A stretch of DNA of 37,844 nt, from positions 1 to 37,844 of the IMG/VR virus record IMGVR_UViG_3300006805_000069. One strand, given 5' to 3'. Positions 7,718-15,563 of the stretch are shown here, one piece after another (position 1 is the stretch's first letter; every line of letters starts with the position of its first letter). The notes beneath the pieces are model-generated. The model made no database searches and was not told the DNA's origin. It saw nothing but the letters and a program-made list of their open reading frames with translations. This DNA is from a virus. Both the position numbers and the translations under genes were made by a program.

Positions 7718-8608
7718 TTACGGCGTTGGATAGCGAATAATCACGATACCTGATCCGCCAGCACCAGACGGGACATTACCAGCGCCTATATTATCACGGC
7801 ACCCGCCGCCCCCGCCGCCTGTATTGACCGTTCCAGCCGTTGCCGCGTTCTGACTGATTGACCCCGCGCCGCCGCCGCCCGTGCCGCCAACCCCCGCGCC
7901 GGTAAACCCGCCGCCGCCACCGCCGCCACCATAGACAACAGACGACCCACTATAAGCATTTGATACCCCTGGACCGCCATTGCCGCCAGTCGTAACCGCA
8001 GCGACGCCCACGCCACCAGCGCCACCGCCCCCGCCGCCATTAGCAAGTGAGTTGTTTGTTCCACTCCCCCCCGCCGAACCTTGGCCTGCCGTTCCGCTTG
8101 CACCCGCGACCCCGCTACTAGGTGTCGACCCGCCCCCGCCCCCGGACCCACCCGTTGTCGGCGCCAAGTTGTCAAACGCCCCGCCACCGCCACCGCCGAC
8201 CGCCGTCGTTAATCCAAGCCCACTGACAGAACTATCTTGGCCTCGATTTCCAACGACGCCAAACCCGACGACTGATGCCCCACCGTTCCCAACCGTAACG
8301 GTGTAGGCGCCAGAGGAAAGCGCAACTGAAGGTGTGGCCACAACGCCGCCGCCACCACCACCGCCGCCCACCAGAGACCCGCCAGCGCCGCCGCCAGCAA
8401 CCGTGAGAACATCCCCAAGAACAGACCCAGACGAGACGACAAATGAACCGCTGGTTGTGAATGTGTGGATCGTAAATCCACCCGATTGCGTGATGGTGCC
8501 GCCCGACGCGCTGAACGCCGAGACTTGAAGCGTTGCCGTTCCAATTTTGGGTTGGAATTGCAAACCAGACCCAAACCTCAATCCCGTCGATATGGTCAAC
8601 CCTGACAT
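7718..8608 (-). CDS. Glycine-rich receptor-binding-like protein (second copy type)
   Basis: 296 residues. A non-glycine N-terminus (residues 1-70, with FTIHTFTTSGSFVVSSGS) leads into a body with at least eight glycine tracts of four to nine residues, ending GGSGIVIIRYPTP. The pattern 'hTFtTSGsF.v...vLtVAGGGaGG ... GIVIIRYP' is characteristic of glycine-rich phage tail proteins. A strong AAGGGGT ribosome-binding site precedes the ATG. Together with 2880-3698 the phage has two such proteins, which could provide two receptor specificities. Confidence 0.6.
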   Translation of the reverse strand: MSGLTISTGLRFGSGLQFQPKIGTATLQVSAFSASGGTITQSGGFTIHTFTTSGSFVVSSGSVLGDVLTVAGGGAGGSLVGGGGGGGGVVATPSVALSSGAYTVTVGNGGASVVGFGVVGNRGQDSSVSGLGLTTAVGGGGGGAFDNLAPTTGGSGGGGGSTPSSGVAGASGTAGQGSAGGSGTNNSLANGGGGGGAGGVGVAAVTTGGNGGPGVSNAYSGSSVVYGGGGGGGGFTGAGVGGTGGGGAGSISQNAATAGTVNTGGGGGGCRDNIGAGNVPSGAGGSGIVIIRYPTP

Positions 8609-8617
8609 AGCGACCCC

Positions 8618-9604
8618 TTAGTATCGGATGTTGCCGGATTGGATGACCGTGTATGTCAACGTGCCGGTTCCAGAGTTCAGAACGATACGCGTGAGTTGGG
8701 GTTGATACGCATAGTTGCCCTGGACCGTCCCCGTTGCGGCAACGAGCGCCGAGTCAGGATGGTTGACCCACGCAACGCTTGAAAGACCAACGCGATTGGG
8801 ATCATCCAACGTTTGCTGGACGGTATAGTTGACGGTTCCGCTCACCGTCACTTGCAGCGCCGTCGGCGAAAGACCCATTTGATCCAGGCCGATCGGCCGA
8901 GATCCTGCGACGCCATTGGTCCCAACCGTGACAGTCGATGCCGCAGCGGCAGAGGCTTTGATGCCAGCAACTGTCGCATAATCAAGCAGCGAGGCAACCG
9001 CTGCCGTGTTCCCGCCCGTTAGGACTTCCGAGATCGGCGCGTTGTTCCAATCCGTGCCAGTGATCGTCCACGTGATGCCACTATCGTTGCCTGCCGACGT
9101 GATCAGCACGCGGCGCGGCTTGTCCAGCGTCGCGACATACCCGTTGGTTCCGGCCGACACGTTGCCGGCCGCTGCGCCCGACGATGTGATGGAGAAAATA
9201 CGACGGAACAATTTCGTGGTCGACACCGTGGAAGCGTTGGCACCCGTGACCGTTTCAGTTTCGGAACTTTCGCCGTCGACGCCGATCCCCGCCACAGCGA
9301 ACGTGATGCCCGAGTCGTTGCCAACGCTTGTGATCGTGACACGCGCCGCAGGGTCAAGATACGCCGCCCGTGGCGTCGTCAATCCGTTGATGTTCGTAGA
9401 TCCTGCGACCGCAAGCGATCCATTGAGAGTGAGCGTCGTCGCGCTGCCGACGGCTTGAGCCGTCGCAATGTTCGTCGCTGAAAATCCAGACCCAAGCGTC
9501 CCGTTGAGCGTCAAATTAAACGCCCCGCCCATCTTCTGAGACGTGGCAATGTTATTGGCACTAGCCGAAGCGAGTGGGCCGACCGTGACGACGATTGGAT
9601 TCAT
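8618..9604 (-). CDS. Head decoration/fibre protein with repeated Ig-like modules
   Basis: 328 residues from the ATG at 9604, which has AGGGTGGG about nine bases upstream; a GTG at 9616 is possible but less well placed. Two tandem modules of about 65 residues each carry the signature R-V-x-I-T-S-x-G-N-D-S-G-I-T. They start near RVTITSVGNDSGITFAVAG and RVLITSAGNDSGITWTITG and end with TVTVGTNG-like strands. The same module occurs once more in the protein at 10003-10923. The rest is Ala/Thr-rich and beta-predicted. A virion surface role is inferred from the composition and position. Confidence 0.55.
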   Translation of the reverse strand: MNPIVVTVGPLASASANNIATSQKMGGAFNLTLNGTLGSGFSATNIATAQAVGSATTLTLNGSLAVAGSTNINGLTTPRAAYLDPAARVTITSVGNDSGITFAVAGIGVDGESSETETVTGANASTVSTTKLFRRIFSITSSGAAAGNVSAGTNGYVATLDKPRRVLITSAGNDSGITWTITGTDWNNAPISEVLTGGNTAAVASLLDYATVAGIKASAAAASTVTVGTNGVAGSRPIGLDQMGLSPTALQVTVSGTVNYTVQQTLDDPNRVGLSSVAWVNHPDSALVAATGTVQGNYAYQPQLTRIVLNSGTGTLTYTVIQSGNIRY

Positions 9605-9629
9605 TCGAGTGCCCACCCTATGGCGTTTG

Positions 9630-9664
9630 AAAAAGAAAAAGGCGGGACCGTGAAGGCCCCGCCT
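9630..9664 (-). terminator. Rho-independent terminator (leftward)
   Basis: On the minus strand a perfect 7-bp stem AGGCGGG/CCCGCCT (9664-9658 with 9646-9640) is followed directly by TTTTCTTTTT. It lies between the genes ending at 9689 and starting at 9604, so it separates the head transcript from the tail genes, or attenuates it. Confidence 0.75.
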
Positions 9665-9688
9665 GATTTAGTCTGCCGATGTTTTAGA

Positions 9689-9976
9689 TCAGCACTTACC
9701 CGCCGAGGTAAACGGCGAGGTCGACGACTTGTCCGACATCGGCGACTTATCCGATCCAGACCCGCCAACCCGGCCACCCGACTTGCGGCACGGACGATCC
9801 ATGCGCGACTTTGCAGCCTCGCCGTCGACCGGACCACCCGCAGCGCGCTTTTTCGCTTCGGCCTTGACCTTGGGGTTGCCACCGGCATCCATTTCAGGAC
9901 CGTCTTCTTTGTCGTTGCCCACGTTCGGGATCACCGAACCGGGCTCAGCTTTCTTCTTCGCCATACGTGCCGCCAT
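9689..9976 (-). CDS. Basic low-complexity head-region protein
   Basis: 95 residues from the ATG at 9976, chosen because AAAGG lies nine bases upstream of it but directly abuts the alternative ATG at 9985. It is rich in Lys, Ala, Gly and Ser. It contains GGPVDGEAAKSRMDRPCRKS (residues about 48-67), nearly the same motif as in the 171-residue protein at 15046-15561. The Ser/Lys tail ends in Cys. No fold is recognised; it probably is a disordered virion or assembly protein. Confidence 0.55.
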   Translation of the reverse strand: MAARMAKKKAEPGSVIPNVGNDKEDGPEMDAGGNPKVKAEAKKRAAGGPVDGEAAKSRMDRPCRKSGGRVGGSGSDKSPMSDKSSTSPFTSAGKC

Positions 9977-10002
9977 AGCGTGCATCCTTTTACGAGTTGA
10001 GG

Positions 10003-10923
10003 TTAAACCTGCGTCACGCCATACGGGCCAGTGAACGTCGACGAGTTGGTCGTATTGATCATCACAGCCGGGGACGGAATGATGAACACTTGGATACGCT
10101 TCGTCCCGTCAGACGCAGACTGCAACGCATAGGTGCCGCGAACGTCACCCGTCGTCGTTGTCGCCGGGCTGGTCGTTACAGCACCGGTGAATCCCGTCGA
10201 TGCAATAATGACCGTGTTGTTGTACGTGATGCCCGTGTACGCGAAGAAATCAGCGCGGATAGGAAAGCCGATGATGTCGGCCGTCCCAACCTTCACTGTT
10301 CCCGCCGCAGCACCGCTCGGCGTGATCGACTGAATGTACTTGAACGCTTTCTTGCCCGTTGCGATACCAGCGTTTGCCCCGGTGATGGTTTCGGTCATGC
10401 GGTATCCGTAAAGATCGTAACCTACGACCAAGAACGTGATGCCGCTGTCGTTGCCGCCCGACGTGATACGCACAGCCCGAGAAATCGCCTTGGTCGGATC
10501 GTAAATGTTGATCGTACCAGCCGTCCCGGATGCGAGCGCACCAAACGCACCGTCAATGGCCAGAAGACCAGTGACTTGAGCATTCGACGTTGGCGAGTAG
10601 ACAGACACGCCAACCGTGATCCCCGCCGCCGTTGTCGAAACAAGCGTTAGGGCCGCAGCGGCCGGGGATTGGCTGGCTGCAATGTTGTTGTCCGCGATAG
10701 CCGATGGCACTTGGTCGATAGCGCAGTAGCTACCGCCCAAGAAACCATAGCACTTGACCTGTTCGCCAGCGCCTTCAAGATAGGTGAATGGCGTGCGGAA
10801 GTCCAAGAGCCCGAGCCCAGCATCGAACATGCTGGGACCAGATTGCGGATTGGAACCGGGAGCCGTCCCGGTTGGATTTTCTCGAACGGCCAAAATCGGC
10901 CCAGTGAGAGCACTGATCGTCAT
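10003..10923 (-). CDS. Capsid-associated structural protein
   Basis: 306 residues starting MTISALTGPILAVREN at 10923, preceded by TAGGAGGG. The open frame extends further upstream, but that part is antisense-like to the capsid gene. It contains one copy of the GNDSGITF module (about residues 150-215: VRITSGGNDSGITFLVVGYD, then ETITGANAG, then GTVKVGTAD) that also occurs twice in 8618-9604. It lies immediately after the major capsid gene, which fits a decoration or head-fibre protein. Confidence 0.6.
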   Translation of the reverse strand: MTISALTGPILAVRENPTGTAPGSNPQSGPSMFDAGLGLLDFRTPFTYLEGAGEQVKCYGFLGGSYCAIDQVPSAIADNNIAASQSPAAAALTLVSTTAAGITVGVSVYSPTSNAQVTGLLAIDGAFGALASGTAGTINIYDPTKAISRAVRITSGGNDSGITFLVVGYDLYGYRMTETITGANAGIATGKKAFKYIQSITPSGAAAGTVKVGTADIIGFPIRADFFAYTGITYNNTVIIASTGFTGAVTTSPATTTTGDVRGTYALQSASDGTKRIQVFIIPSPAVMINTTNSSTFTGPYGVTQV

Positions 10924-10940
10924 GAATTGCCCTCCTAGGG

Positions 10941-11852
10941 TTACGAGCTGGGAATCGCGCCGTAGAGAGCGCGCGGGTCGTTGTAGAAGAACCCAAAGCG
11001 CTCGTAGCCTTTGACGAGCAGGTTGTCGGTGACGAAGTCGACCTGCATGTCGGTTTCGTAGGGAACGCGTTCGAGGTGAATGAACCCGTCGATCGACGTC
11101 TTGAGATACCAAGCGCGCTGGTTCGTGAGGTAATCCCAAGCGATGAACTTGGTGATACCGCCCGATAGCGACTGGATCGCATTAACGTCGTTGTTCGCCG
11201 TGCCAGGACGCAGTTCGCTCTTGAGCAGGCGGATAGCCACCTTTTCAAGCTGCAACGGAACGACGAGGGTTTCAGCACGGGCATAGATCTTCAACCCGGC
11301 TTCGTCGACGAAGTTCTGACGAACAGCCGTCATGCCATCCAACAGTGACCCTTCGTTAAGGTCGAGGTCGACAGAAGGACGATTGCCCCAGACGCCACCA
11401 TCGTAGGGATGCGAGGTTGAGAGCAGAGCCACGCCGTCGCCACCAAGGTTGGTATCGTAGGTCGTCGCGTTGTTGAAGATCGCGGCGGCCTGACGTTCCT
11501 TGAACTGGTTGAACGCCTTCGAAAGACCCAGAGCCGTCGGCTTGAACTGAGTCTTGTAGATGTTGTCGTCGATCGCCTTGCGGGTGATCGCGTAACCGCG
11601 GCCAACTTCCAGCGGTTCCATGCTCCACTTGAAGCGTTCGCCAGAGTTGTTGTCGAACGAGGTGGCGCCGCCTTCCGTCTTCAGATCGGGGAGGGACTGG
11701 TAGCGAACGCTAACCGTCTTTTCGATCTGGAGATTGGACTTGTGCTTTTTAAACACCTGTCCGTAGAAATTGGGGAGATCCTTATACTCTCCCGTAACGT
11801 CCATGAGTCCCGGCAACAGGAGGTCACGGATTTGACCGAGTGCAATAGCCAT
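10941..11852 (-). CDS. Major capsid protein
   Basis: 303 residues. The sequence has the pattern of HK97-fold major head subunits: an N-terminal helix (GQIRDLLLPGLMDVTGEYKD), then FKWSMEPLEVGRGYAITRKA, the spine-helix-like FKPTALGLSKAFNQFKERQA, then LLSTSHPYDGG. The C-terminal part reads AWYLKTSIDGFIHLERVPYE followed by VKGYERFGFFYNDPRALYG. It follows the scaffold and decoration genes, as expected for the coat gene. A GGAG ribosome-binding site is 10 bases upstream of the ATG. No protease or covalent cross-link residues can be assigned by eye. Confidence 0.8.
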   Translation of the reverse strand: MAIALGQIRDLLLPGLMDVTGEYKDLPNFYGQVFKKHKSNLQIEKTVSVRYQSLPDLKTEGGATSFDNNSGERFKWSMEPLEVGRGYAITRKAIDDNIYKTQFKPTALGLSKAFNQFKERQAAAIFNNATTYDTNLGGDGVALLSTSHPYDGGVWGNRPSVDLDLNEGSLLDGMTAVRQNFVDEAGLKIYARAETLVVPLQLEKVAIRLLKSELRPGTANNDVNAIQSLSGGITKFIAWDYLTNQRAWYLKTSIDGFIHLERVPYETDMQVDFVTDNLLVKGYERFGFFYNDPRALYGAIPSS

Positions 11853-11874
11853 GTGGTTAGTCTCCTACCTGTTG

Positions 11875-12474
11875 TTAGATGCCGGTCACGCCGTTGACGT
11901 TGGCCTTCACGAGAACGATATTGTTGACAGCGGTATTGTCGGTGCCATTCACGCCAGAAGGCAGGATGTCCGAGCCGAGACCAACAATGACGAAAGGCAA
12001 CGTTGCCGTAGCGCCGAGCGTGGCAAAGTCGACGGTGGCGCCAGATCGACCGCTAAGTGTATTGCCGGTGCCGAGTGCAACGTCGATGTTCTGCCCGATA
12101 TCGGCGAAAGCGATCTGGGTCGAACCAGAGACCTGGACCTTAAAGGCAGGAGCCGGCGAAAGCAGGCAAGGCGCGAGGTAAACGGTGACATCACCGGAGG
12201 CATCAGCACCCGGCCAGAAGTTGTTGTTCACAACCTGACCCTGAGAGACGCTGAAGTATTTGCAGGAGACGAAGATCCCTGCGAGCTGCGACACAGCCGT
12301 CGATGCCGTCCACTGAGCCACATAGCCCGTCGACAGACGCTTGACCGGATCGCCGTTGAAGATCTTCGTGGTGTTGTTGGATGCAACTTTCGCGACGATC
12401 ATGCCGTAGGTTGGCGGAGCGCCGTCAGCACCGCTGTAGTTATCGAACCCAAAGGGCGCGAGGGTATTAGCCAT
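11875..12474 (-). CDS. Head decoration protein
   Basis: 199 residues starting MANTLAPFGFDNYSGADGAP, preceded by AAGGAAAG. The pattern 'APFGF ... YGMIVAKVASNNTTKIFNGD ... GIFVSCKYFSVSQGQVVNN ... WPGADASGDVTVYLA' belongs to a small capsid-associated family that usually sits directly upstream of the major capsid gene, as it does here. It probably sits on the capsid surface. It begins just after an intergenic region with three hairpins (12540-12651). Confidence 0.65.
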   Translation of the reverse strand: MANTLAPFGFDNYSGADGAPPTYGMIVAKVASNNTTKIFNGDPVKRLSTGYVAQWTASTAVSQLAGIFVSCKYFSVSQGQVVNNNFWPGADASGDVTVYLAPCLLSPAPAFKVQVSGSTQIAFADIGQNIDVALGTGNTLSGRSGATVDFATLGATATLPFVIVGLGSDILPSGVNGTDNTAVNNIVLVKANVNGVTGI

Positions 12475-12539
12475 GTGGCTTTCCTTCTATTTGGAGAGGA
12501 TGGCTGCCCCGAACGCGTGCCGGATCGCCGTGAGATATT

Positions 12540-12651
12540 CGCCGACCGCGCGTCGGCGAAATGGAAACGGCAATCAGGCCGGGTTGCCCCAGCCTGATTG
12601 CAAATTGAGTAATCTTATCAACCTTATGAATTTTCCGATAAGGTTGATAAG
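12540..12651 (-). promoter_or_regulatory. Three consecutive hairpins before the capsid genes
   Basis: The 183-base gap 12475-12657 holds three perfect inverted repeats. They are a 14-bp stem (12614-12627 with 12638-12651, 10-base loop), a 9-bp stem (12571-12579 with 12592-12600) and a 7-bp GC-rich stem (12540-12546 with 12552-12558). None is followed by a clear leftward T tract. Possible roles are partial termination, RNA processing or mRNA stabilisation ahead of highly expressed capsid genes. Confidence 0.65.
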
Positions 12652-12657
12652 GTTGGT

Positions 12658-13272
12658 TTATTCGTCCAGCGAGTAAGACCGCGACGGACGCAGCGACGAA
12701 TCGGTGACTTCAGGCGCACCGCGACGGGTAAACTGAACCTTGCGGGCATTGTCGGCACGATCGTCGAACCCGCCCGGCAGATTCAGCGGAGCTTCCTTGC
12801 CCTTGAGTTCCTGTCTGGCAATCGACCGCTCATAGTCCTGAGACGCCTTCACGAACTGTTCGGGACATTCCATGAGAACAAGCCCGTCCAATTCGCACGA
12901 CCGATCAGGATGACGATCGGCCGGCACCTTGCGCCAACCGTTGCGCTCAAGCGCAAGGATGTTTGCCTTGTCTTCTTGGCCATAGACACTGGCACGCTTC
13001 CATTCGTAGATCATGCCTTGCGGCCAAAGATGCCGGGGAATGTCGTAGGGCGACGCATTCGACGTGACGACATCACGCGTCAGGATTTCACCCGTCAGAG
13101 GATGACGCACTTCCAGCATGCCCGAACGCTTACGGGCAACAGGAGCGGCATCGCCTTCGTCGTCTTCATCGGCCACGGGACGAGCCTCACGAACGGCTTC
13201 ACGGGCAGGCGCACGAGCCGGGGTGCGGCCAGCTTTCACCCGAGCGGCAGGAACTTCAGTTGTTTCGGTCAT
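12658..13272 (-). CDS. Conserved head-module protein of unknown function
   Basis: 204 residues. The N-terminal 50 are disordered, Ala/Arg/Glu-rich. A compact domain (about residues 78-150) follows with MIYEWKRASVYGQEDKANIL, ERNGWRKVPADRHPD and ELDGLVLMECPEQ. The tail is charged. The domain matches that of the protein at 25308-25739 (YNWVRTSLLGVPDIENLQ, NNGWTFVAP, MGLVLMQCP), so they are paralogues. It lies between scaffold and decoration genes, pointing to a head assembly role. AAAGGTAA precedes the ATG. Confidence 0.6.
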   Translation of the reverse strand: MTETTEVPAARVKAGRTPARAPAREAVREARPVADEDDEGDAAPVARKRSGMLEVRHPLTGEILTRDVVTSNASPYDIPRHLWPQGMIYEWKRASVYGQEDKANILALERNGWRKVPADRHPDRSCELDGLVLMECPEQFVKASQDYERSIARQELKGKEAPLNLPGGFDDRADNARKVQFTRRGAPEVTDSSLRPSRSYSLDE

Positions 13273-13278
13273 GGGTGA

Positions 13279-14337
13279 TTACCTTTGCATATTTGCTGTG
13301 AAGACCGGACCAGCGCCCGTCTTTTCATTGGACTTGATGCGAACGAGTTGCTTGGCGTAGGCCGTCGGCGACATGCCAAGATCAATCGCAAATTGCTTCT
13401 GTTCAGCCGTCAGGCGGACTTGATACTTGCCGTCCTCTTGCCGCGTCACGACGTTCGTATCCCGGCTGACCGGTGCCGCGACTTTCTTGGCCGGTTGAGC
13501 TGCGACCGGCTTTGGTTTGGCCGTATCAACGACGACTTCATCTTCACCCACGTTCGATTCCTCATGAGTTGGATCGTCGTTTTCGTCGTCCGTTTCTGCT
13601 TCGGTCTTGGCGTCGTAGCCCATCGTCTTGTCGAGGAACGCGAAATACTCGTCGGTTCCCGGTTTGATCTTCTGTTCCACCGCTTCGTCGTGTGCCCACA
13701 GCACCTTTTTGTTGAGGCGCGGCGTGTTCACGGCTTCAGGATGAGCACGAAGCCATTCCTGTTCACGAGGGCCGAACTGCGACACGTACTTTTCAAACGG
13801 GTCGGCGACTTCTGTCGGCTTGGCTTCTGCAGCAGACTTGGCTTTGTCGCGGGTTTCGCGCTGGCGTTCGGCAAGAGCCTGCTTACCTTCGTTCAGATCA
13901 CGCAGGGCAATCGACGTATCGGTCATTGCCTGCATGGCAGCGGTTGCCGCTTCGTAATCGCCAGATTCAAGCGCCGCCTTGTGTGCGGCCTTTGCTTGTT
14001 CAGCGTCGGCTTTGGCCTTGGCAAGAGCGCCGTCGACCAATGCCGCTTGATTGTCGACGATGTGAACATCCGCATGGGCGAGTCGCGCGTTGTTCGTGAC
14101 GACCGTGTTTTCAAGCGCCAGCCGCTTGCTGCGTTCTTCGGCCGCTTTGGCTTCAGCCGCCCGGAGACGTTCGCGCAACGATGCGCTTTCGTCGACCTTG
14201 GCAGGCTTTTCGGTGCGTTCGGCACGGGGTTTGGCTTCCCGCTTGACCGGAAGCGGTTCACGCATCGAGGATTCGATGGCCGACGTCATGGCTTCGGCAT
14301 CGTCTGCCGATAGCTCAACTACAAAATCTTCATCCAT
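13279..14337 (-). CDS. Scaffolding protein
   Basis: 352 residues from the ATG at 14337; GTG codons at 14346 and 14349 are alternatives. It is strongly charged and helical: an Ala/Glu/Lys/Arg coiled-coil region (about 50-175), an acidic patch (DDENDDPTHEESN, about 255-270) and a basic C-terminal helix (LTAEQKQFAIDLGMSPTAYA, then KQLVRIKSNEK). Length, composition and position between portal and coat genes fit P22-type scaffolds, which drive procapsid assembly and bind coat protein through the C-terminus. Composition-based rather than motif-based, but the context is strong. Confidence 0.75.
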   Translation of the reverse strand: MDEDFVVELSADDAEAMTSAIESSMREPLPVKREAKPRAERTEKPAKVDESASLRERLRAAEAKAAEERSKRLALENTVVTNNARLAHADVHIVDNQAALVDGALAKAKADAEQAKAAHKAALESGDYEAATAAMQAMTDTSIALRDLNEGKQALAERQRETRDKAKSAAEAKPTEVADPFEKYVSQFGPREQEWLRAHPEAVNTPRLNKKVLWAHDEAVEQKIKPGTDEYFAFLDKTMGYDAKTEAETDDENDDPTHEESNVGEDEVVVDTAKPKPVAAQPAKKVAAPVSRDTNVVTRQEDGKYQVRLTAEQKQFAIDLGMSPTAYAKQLVRIKSNEKTGAGPVFTANMQR

Positions 14338-14342
14338 CGCGC

Positions 14343-14759
14343 TCACCACATCACAGAAGGATCAGCGACGATGCCGCGGATCTGGTTGGCACGAACGATC
14401 CGGCAGGAAACGCCTTTCAAGCCGACTTCCCACGCATCCGAGAACCGAAGCACGGCCCACTGGCCGACTTCCGGTTTCTTGCCTTCAAATGCGTATTCTT
14501 GCGAGCGATTGTACTTGAATGCCGTTGGACCCATCTTGAGGATCAGCCCGCATTTGCCCTGGAAGCGGTTTTCCTCCTGGGACTTGCCAGGAATGATGAT
14601 GGAGCCGATCTTGGCCGGGGGCACGTAAGTTGCCACCAGCAAATCGTCTTCAAACAGGTCGTAGTTGTCGATCGTGTCTTGACCAATTGCGTCCAGCAGG
14701 GCCGCTTTTGGATCAACCGAATTTGCGATGATTTCACGCTTGATAGCGAGAGACGTCAT
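14343..14759 (-). CDS. GroES/Cpn10-like protein
   Basis: 138 residues from the ATG at 14759, which has CGAGG eight bases upstream; an ATG at 14777 lacks such a site. The core (about residues 35-130) follows the co-chaperonin beta-barrel order: LVATYVPPAKIGSIIIPG, then FQGKCGLILKMGPTAF, then VGQWAVLRFSDAWEVGLKGV, then CRIVRANQIRGIVADP. A mobile-loop-like stretch (GSIIIPGKSQEENR) is present. Its place between portal and scaffold genes suggests assisted folding of the coat protein with host GroEL. A barrel without chaperone function is the alternative. Confidence 0.6.
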   Translation of the reverse strand: MTSLAIKREIIANSVDPKAALLDAIGQDTIDNYDLFEDDLLVATYVPPAKIGSIIIPGKSQEENRFQGKCGLILKMGPTAFKYNRSQEYAFEGKKPEVGQWAVLRFSDAWEVGLKGVSCRIVRANQIRGIVADPSVMW

Positions 14760-14845
14760 AGAAACCTCGTTTTTCATAGGTTATATCCCCACATCCGGCG
14801 CGGATGAGAGGTACACACGATCACGAAATTTGAATTGGTTTGGAC

Positions 14846-15046
14846 TTAGCCGGACTCGTCGAGAGCCTTCCGAATATCCTCAGTCCAGCCCATTACATCC
14901 CGTAACGCCTGCACATACCCACACTGAGACCGATAGCTAGCGAGGTCTGAACAGGCCCCGCTAGCGATCTCGTCGACGCGGGCTTGTTCCTGCTCAATCA
15001 ACTGCTTCATCAGGAGCTTTTGAAACCGCAGATCAAGCGCGTGCAT
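14846..15046 (-). CDS. Small helical protein
   Basis: 66 residues, mostly helical: LRFQKLLMKQLIEQEQARVD, then SGACSDLASYRSQCGYVQAL and RDVMGWTEDIRKAL. I recognise the type (a small protein between portal and scaffold in many uncultured phages) but not a function. The start overlaps the upstream stop as TAATG at 15044-15048. Confidence 0.5.
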   Translation of the reverse strand: MHALDLRFQKLLMKQLIEQEQARVDEIASGACSDLASYRSQCGYVQALRDVMGWTEDIRKALDESG

Positions 15047-15561
15047 TACTTCTTGTCGATCTTTTCAAGCCGACCTTCACCCGAACCGGCGCCCGCCGTC
15101 ATCCGACCACCCGAGGCCCGAGCCGCAACCCGTCCGCCCTTGGCGTGCATCATCGGGGGACCACCTGCCATCGGCGGAGCGCCAGGGGGTGCCATCATCG
15201 GAGGCTTGGGAGGTGCAGGGGGTGGCATCGGAGGACCAGCCATTGGCATCGGGACTGGCATCGGTGCCGACTTCTCGCCATCATGGGGAGCGATAACCAC
15301 GTTGACGACGGTCTTACCGCCTTTTCCCTTCGATTTCCCGTTCACCTGACCGCCAGACGCCCGAGCAGGGCGATCCATCCGGGACTTAGCCGCTTCGCCG
15401 TCTACGGCCCCGCCAGATGCTCGCATCGGCATCATGGAACCTTCGTCTCCGTCCATATCCGACGGCTTGGAGCCGACAACGGCGCCGGGAGAGACGTTGC
15501 TGCCATACTTCGCAATCTTCGCCGCACGCATCTTCGCGGCTTGAGCCTTCATGTCTTTCAT
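15046..15561 (-). CDS. Proline/methionine/glycine-rich low-complexity protein
   Basis: 171 residues from the ATG at 15561, two bases after the portal stop; an in-frame TTG at 15567 overlaps that stop. It is basic at the N-terminus. It contains GGAVDGEAAKSRMDRPARAS (about 51-70, shared with 9689-9976), then GKSKGKGGKTVVNVVIAP, a Pro/Met-rich stretch (about 103-140), and a C-terminal GGRVAARASGGRMTAGAGSG. It looks largely disordered; the Val-rich stretch may form a strand. Probably a portal-associated or internal virion protein, by position only. Confidence 0.5.
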   Translation of the reverse strand: MKDMKAQAAKMRAAKIAKYGSNVSPGAVVGSKPSDMDGDEGSMMPMRASGGAVDGEAAKSRMDRPARASGGQVNGKSKGKGGKTVVNVVIAPHDGEKSAPMPVPMPMAGPPMPPPAPPKPPMMAPPGAPPMAGGPPMMHAKGGRVAARASGGRMTAGAGSGEGRLEKIDKK

Positions 15562-15563
15562 CG

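Noticed and set aside
10924-11139. N-terminal extension of the 306-residue capsid-associated protein
   Set aside because: The extension is Arg/Leu-rich, overlaps the capsid gene in another frame, and a strong TAGGAGGG site precedes the ATG at 10923.
13285-14313. 342-codon plus-strand ORF
   Set aside because: It lies antisense to the scaffold gene across its whole length; it has no ribosome-binding site or domain pattern, and long mirror ORFs are expected opposite GC-rich, Lys/Glu/Ala-rich genes.
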